Source: a bacterium (GTDB lineage Bacteria > Planctomycetota > SZUA-567). Taken from it: 48,697 nucleotides of DNA. The translations under genes were made by a program, and so were the position numbers. The DNA lies in the NCBI GenBank assembly GCA_003245715.1, contig QKCJ01000051.1, positions 1 through 48,697 on the forward strand, written 5' to 3'. This document shows, piece by piece, positions 47,186 through 48,697 of this stretch. Below the pieces are notes generated by a model. It did not search any database, had not been told where the DNA came from, and saw nothing but the letters and a program-made list of their open reading frames with translations. The first letter of the stretch is position 1, and every line of letters begins with the position of its first letter.

Positions 47186-47204
47186 TTCAACCTACTCCAA
47201 CATC

Positions 47205-47275
47205 GGGCCTGAAGCCGGCCCTTTCCACAAAATAGCGGCCACCATATCGGTAAGTGCGTAAACCGACACCGCTAT
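47205..47275 (-). promoter_or_regulatory. Structured leader between nusG and rplK
   Basis: Two hairpins lie in the 114-base spacer. The first pairs 47275-47269 with 47238-47232 (7 bp) and carries an inner TCGGT/ACCGA stem. The second, GGGCC/GGCCC (47221-47217 with 47209-47205), lies about 20 bases before the rplK ATG. In E. coli, L1 represses translation by binding the leader before rplK, so this could be such an operator. Its match to the L1 site was not tested. Confidence 0.45.
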
Positions 47276-47299
47276 AATAAAAATAATAACCTATTTGTT

Positions 47300-47833
47300 T
47301 CAGGTTCTCTCAACCTGATAAAACTCAAGCTCAACCGGTGTCGAACGGCCAAAGATATGAACATTGACCTTGAGGATACCTTTCTCAGGATGAACTTCCT
47401 CAACCACACCCTCGTAATTCTCAAACGGACCTTCTTTGATACGTACACCCTGCCCTGCCTCAAACTCAATCTTCGGCTTCGGCTTTTCTTTCTGATCGTC
47501 AATCGACTGCAGGATACGGCCAATCTCATCATCCGGAAGTGGTACCGGTTCACGCGGGTTAGCACTGACAAAACCGCTAACGCCACTGGTTTCAGTAATT
47601 ACATACCAAGCATCGTCACTAAGATCCATCTCCAGAAACAGGTAACCAGGATAAGTCTTCTGCTCAACAACCCGTTTACGACCACCACGGATTTCCTGAA
47701 CACTCTCAGTTGGAATCAAAATTTCGCGGATCTGCTCACTGAGACCTTTGCTGCGAATCTGCTCCATCATAAGATCACGGATTTTCTCTTCGCGCTCAGG
47801 TTGAACCTTGACTGTATACCATGTTCCTGACAT
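47300..47833 (-). CDS. nusG: Transcription elongation and antitermination factor NusG
   Basis: Protein of 177 residues that binds RNA polymerase and couples it to Rho or the ribosome. The N-terminal NGN domain has WYTVKVQPEREEKIRDLM, GYLFLEMDLSDDAWYVITETSGVSGFV. The C-terminal KOW domain has FEAGQGVRIKEGPFENYEGVVEEVHPEKGILKVNVHIFGRSTPVELEFYQVE. GGGAAG precedes the ATG. It follows secE after a 56-base spacer containing a 6-bp TTACCC/GGGTAA hairpin without a minus-strand T tract. Confidence 0.96.
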   Translation of the reverse strand: MSGTWYTVKVQPEREEKIRDLMMEQIRSKGLSEQIREILIPTESVQEIRGGRKRVVEQKTYPGYLFLEMDLSDDAWYVITETSGVSGFVSANPREPVPLPDDEIGRILQSIDDQKEKPKPKIEFEAGQGVRIKEGPFENYEGVVEEVHPEKGILKVNVHIFGRSTPVELEFYQVERT

Positions 47834-47889
47834 TATTTATCTTCCCATTTTTACCCGAGCAAAAGGGTAATTTTATTTTCAAATAAAGT

Positions 47890-48342
47890 TTAATTGTTAT
47901 TTGCCAGCAGCCATACCAGCACGTGACGAGCCAGAGACCACTCAAAAAACATATCAACAAGCCCTATATAAACAGTACTTAAAACTGTCGTGACAATAAC
48001 AACATATGTAGAACCCCAAGCTTCCGCCTTCGGATCAAAAAGAGGCATCGCCGTTGGCCAGACAACTTTACGCAGTTCTGCATCAAGCTCAATCAGAAAA
48101 TCAGCGCTGTTTGCCTTAAAGTATGAAAGATACACGCCAAGAAGAATCAATCCGACAAAAATCACCAATGCACCAACAAAAGCCGGATTCAGAAAGAGCG
48201 AAACAAATGAACCGGTCTTTACAGTCTCAGCATCAATCTGCCAGCGATACCAGCTGATACCGGTATAAGCGCCAACCAGACCAATCAACAAAATTGTCAG
48301 TATACGGGTAAGAGCGCCCTGCCCCTCTTTATATATCGCCAT
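47890..48342 (-). CDS. secE: Preprotein translocase subunit SecE (three-helix form)
   Basis: Essential translocon subunit of 150 residues. It is longer than the common 60-residue single-helix SecE and has three membrane helices (about residues 15-32, 53-75 and 110-135). The conserved amphipathic segment ELRKVVWPTAMP lies between helices 2 and 3 and identifies the family. The start MAIYKEGQGALTR matches a YKxGQG pattern I recall from planctomycete-type SecE, so the ATG at 48342 is preferred over one eight codons upstream. Neither has a clear ribosome site. The order tRNA-Trp, secE, nusG is standard. Confidence 0.9.
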   Translation of the reverse strand: MAIYKEGQGALTRILTILLIGLVGAYTGISWYRWQIDAETVKTGSFVSLFLNPAFVGALVIFVGLILLGVYLSYFKANSADFLIELDAELRKVVWPTAMPLFDPKAEAWGSTYVVIVTTVLSTVYIGLVDMFFEWSLARHVLVWLLANNN

Positions 48343-48429
48343 ACTCGACTTTCTCTTATCAAACATTCTAAGCGGCTATGAATGGCAGGAGCGGCCAGCC
48401 ATTTGCGGCCACTCCTGCTTTTTATATTC

Positions 48430-48505
48430 TGGCAGGGGCAGAGGGACTTGAACCCCCAACCGCCGGTTTTGGAAACCGGAGCTCTGCCAATTGAGCCATA
48501 CCCCT
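48430..48505 (-). tRNA. tRNA-Trp (anticodon CCA)
   Basis: A 76-base cloverleaf on the minus strand starting AGGGGTA, with D arm GGCTCAATTGGCAGAGC, anticodon stem CCGGT/ACCGG around loop TTCCAAA (anticodon CCA), T arm GGGGGTTCAAGTCCCTC, discriminator G and an encoded CCA. Its place between tuf and secE is conserved in many bacteria. Confidence 0.97.
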
Positions 48506-48561
48506 GTATTAACCTCTTACCTCAAAAACCATTACGGTTATATTTCTATGAGTAATTAAAC

Positions 48562-48697
48562 TTACTCGATGATGCTTGTTACAACACCTGAACCAACTGT
48601 ACGGCCACCTTCGCGGATAGCAAAACGAAGCTGCTCTTCCATCGCGATTGGCTCGATCAGTTCGATGTCCATGGTGATGTTGTCACCTGGCATAACC
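48562..48697 (-). CDS. tuf: Elongation factor Tu, C-terminal fragment at window edge
   Basis: Only the last 44 or so codons are in the window. The translation includes [20 protein letters not shown] and [21 protein letters not shown] before a TAA stop, which is the strongly conserved EF-Tu domain 3 end. The gene continues beyond the right edge. It heads the tRNA-Trp, secE and nusG cluster. Confidence 0.95.
   Translation of the reverse strand, partial: VMPGDNITMDIELIEPIAMEEQLRFAIREGGRTVGSGVVTSIIE

Noticed and set aside
47851..47870. TTACCC/GGGTAA hairpin between secE and nusG
   Set aside because: Its T tract faces the plus strand, against the direction of the operon, and nusG follows directly.

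Overview
The window is a stretch of chromosomal, mostly housekeeping DNA from a Gram-negative bacterium. lpxB implies lipid A, and there are two lipopolysaccharide-type glycosyltransferases and a chemotaxis operon. Several traits hint at the Planctomycetes-Verrucomicrobia-Lentisphaerae (PVC) group, perhaps a Lentisphaerota-like lineage. These are a BatA-type membrane protein beside a large membrane-anchored partner, a three-helix SecE that begins with a YKxGQG-type motif, and the style of the RpoC N-terminal zinc region. The assignment is an inference from remembered family features and is not firm. I see no insertion sequence, prophage, CRISPR array or plasmid function. No stretch above about 300 bases lacks a gene or RNA gene.

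Layout. (1) 58-2831, minus: a BatA-like protein without a VWA domain and a large anchored protein of unknown function. (2) 2931-8056, minus: a chemotaxis operon in the order cheA, receiver, cheB, cheY, receiver-CheX fusion, closed by a strong terminator. (3) 8194-14110: hisF (plus), a glycosyltransferase, a REC-PAS-GGDEF diguanylate cyclase, a lipoprotein-ribF pair (all minus), and a small conserved cytoplasmic protein (plus). (4) 14259-16074, minus: rpsB-tsf with a promoter and leader hairpin. (5) 16314-17407, minus: two unknown genes, one membrane protein and one possibly ADP-ribosyltransferase-like. (6) 17660-21629, plus: aminotransferase, def, fmt, lpxB, with a convergent glycosyltransferase after them. 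(7) 22990-31219, plus: polA, a membrane protein, coaE, rho, then a U32 peptidase-family protein and tRNA-Arg(CCU). (8) 31553-35679, minus: a sensor kinase, an HDOD protein and a small HD-GYP-N-like protein, then a secreted alpha/alpha-toroid protein. (9) 35786-48697, minus: the classical tuf, tRNA-Trp, secE, nusG, rplK, rplA, rplJ, rplL, rpoB, rpoC, rpsL, rpsG transcription-translation cluster, read right to left and ended by a terminator after rpsG.

How the genes work together. CheA phosphorylates CheY, CheB and the orphan receiver, while the CheX fusion probably removes phosphate. The cluster has no receptor, CheW or CheR, so these must lie elsewhere. def and fmt act at the two ends of N-formylmethionine metabolism. 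The ribosomal and RNA polymerase cluster has RNA structures in three places: before rpsB, before rplK, and most strikingly between rplL and rpoB, where a terminator-like hairpin and a competing upstream hairpin share the same sequence.

The points most worth a second look are the rplL-rpoB attenuator candidate, the asparagine-rich prion-like extension of Rho, a CheA carrying a tandem MshEN-like linker, the CheX protein fused to a degenerate receiver, and the unknown gene pair at 16314-17407. Nothing here is clearly a new defence or mobile system.
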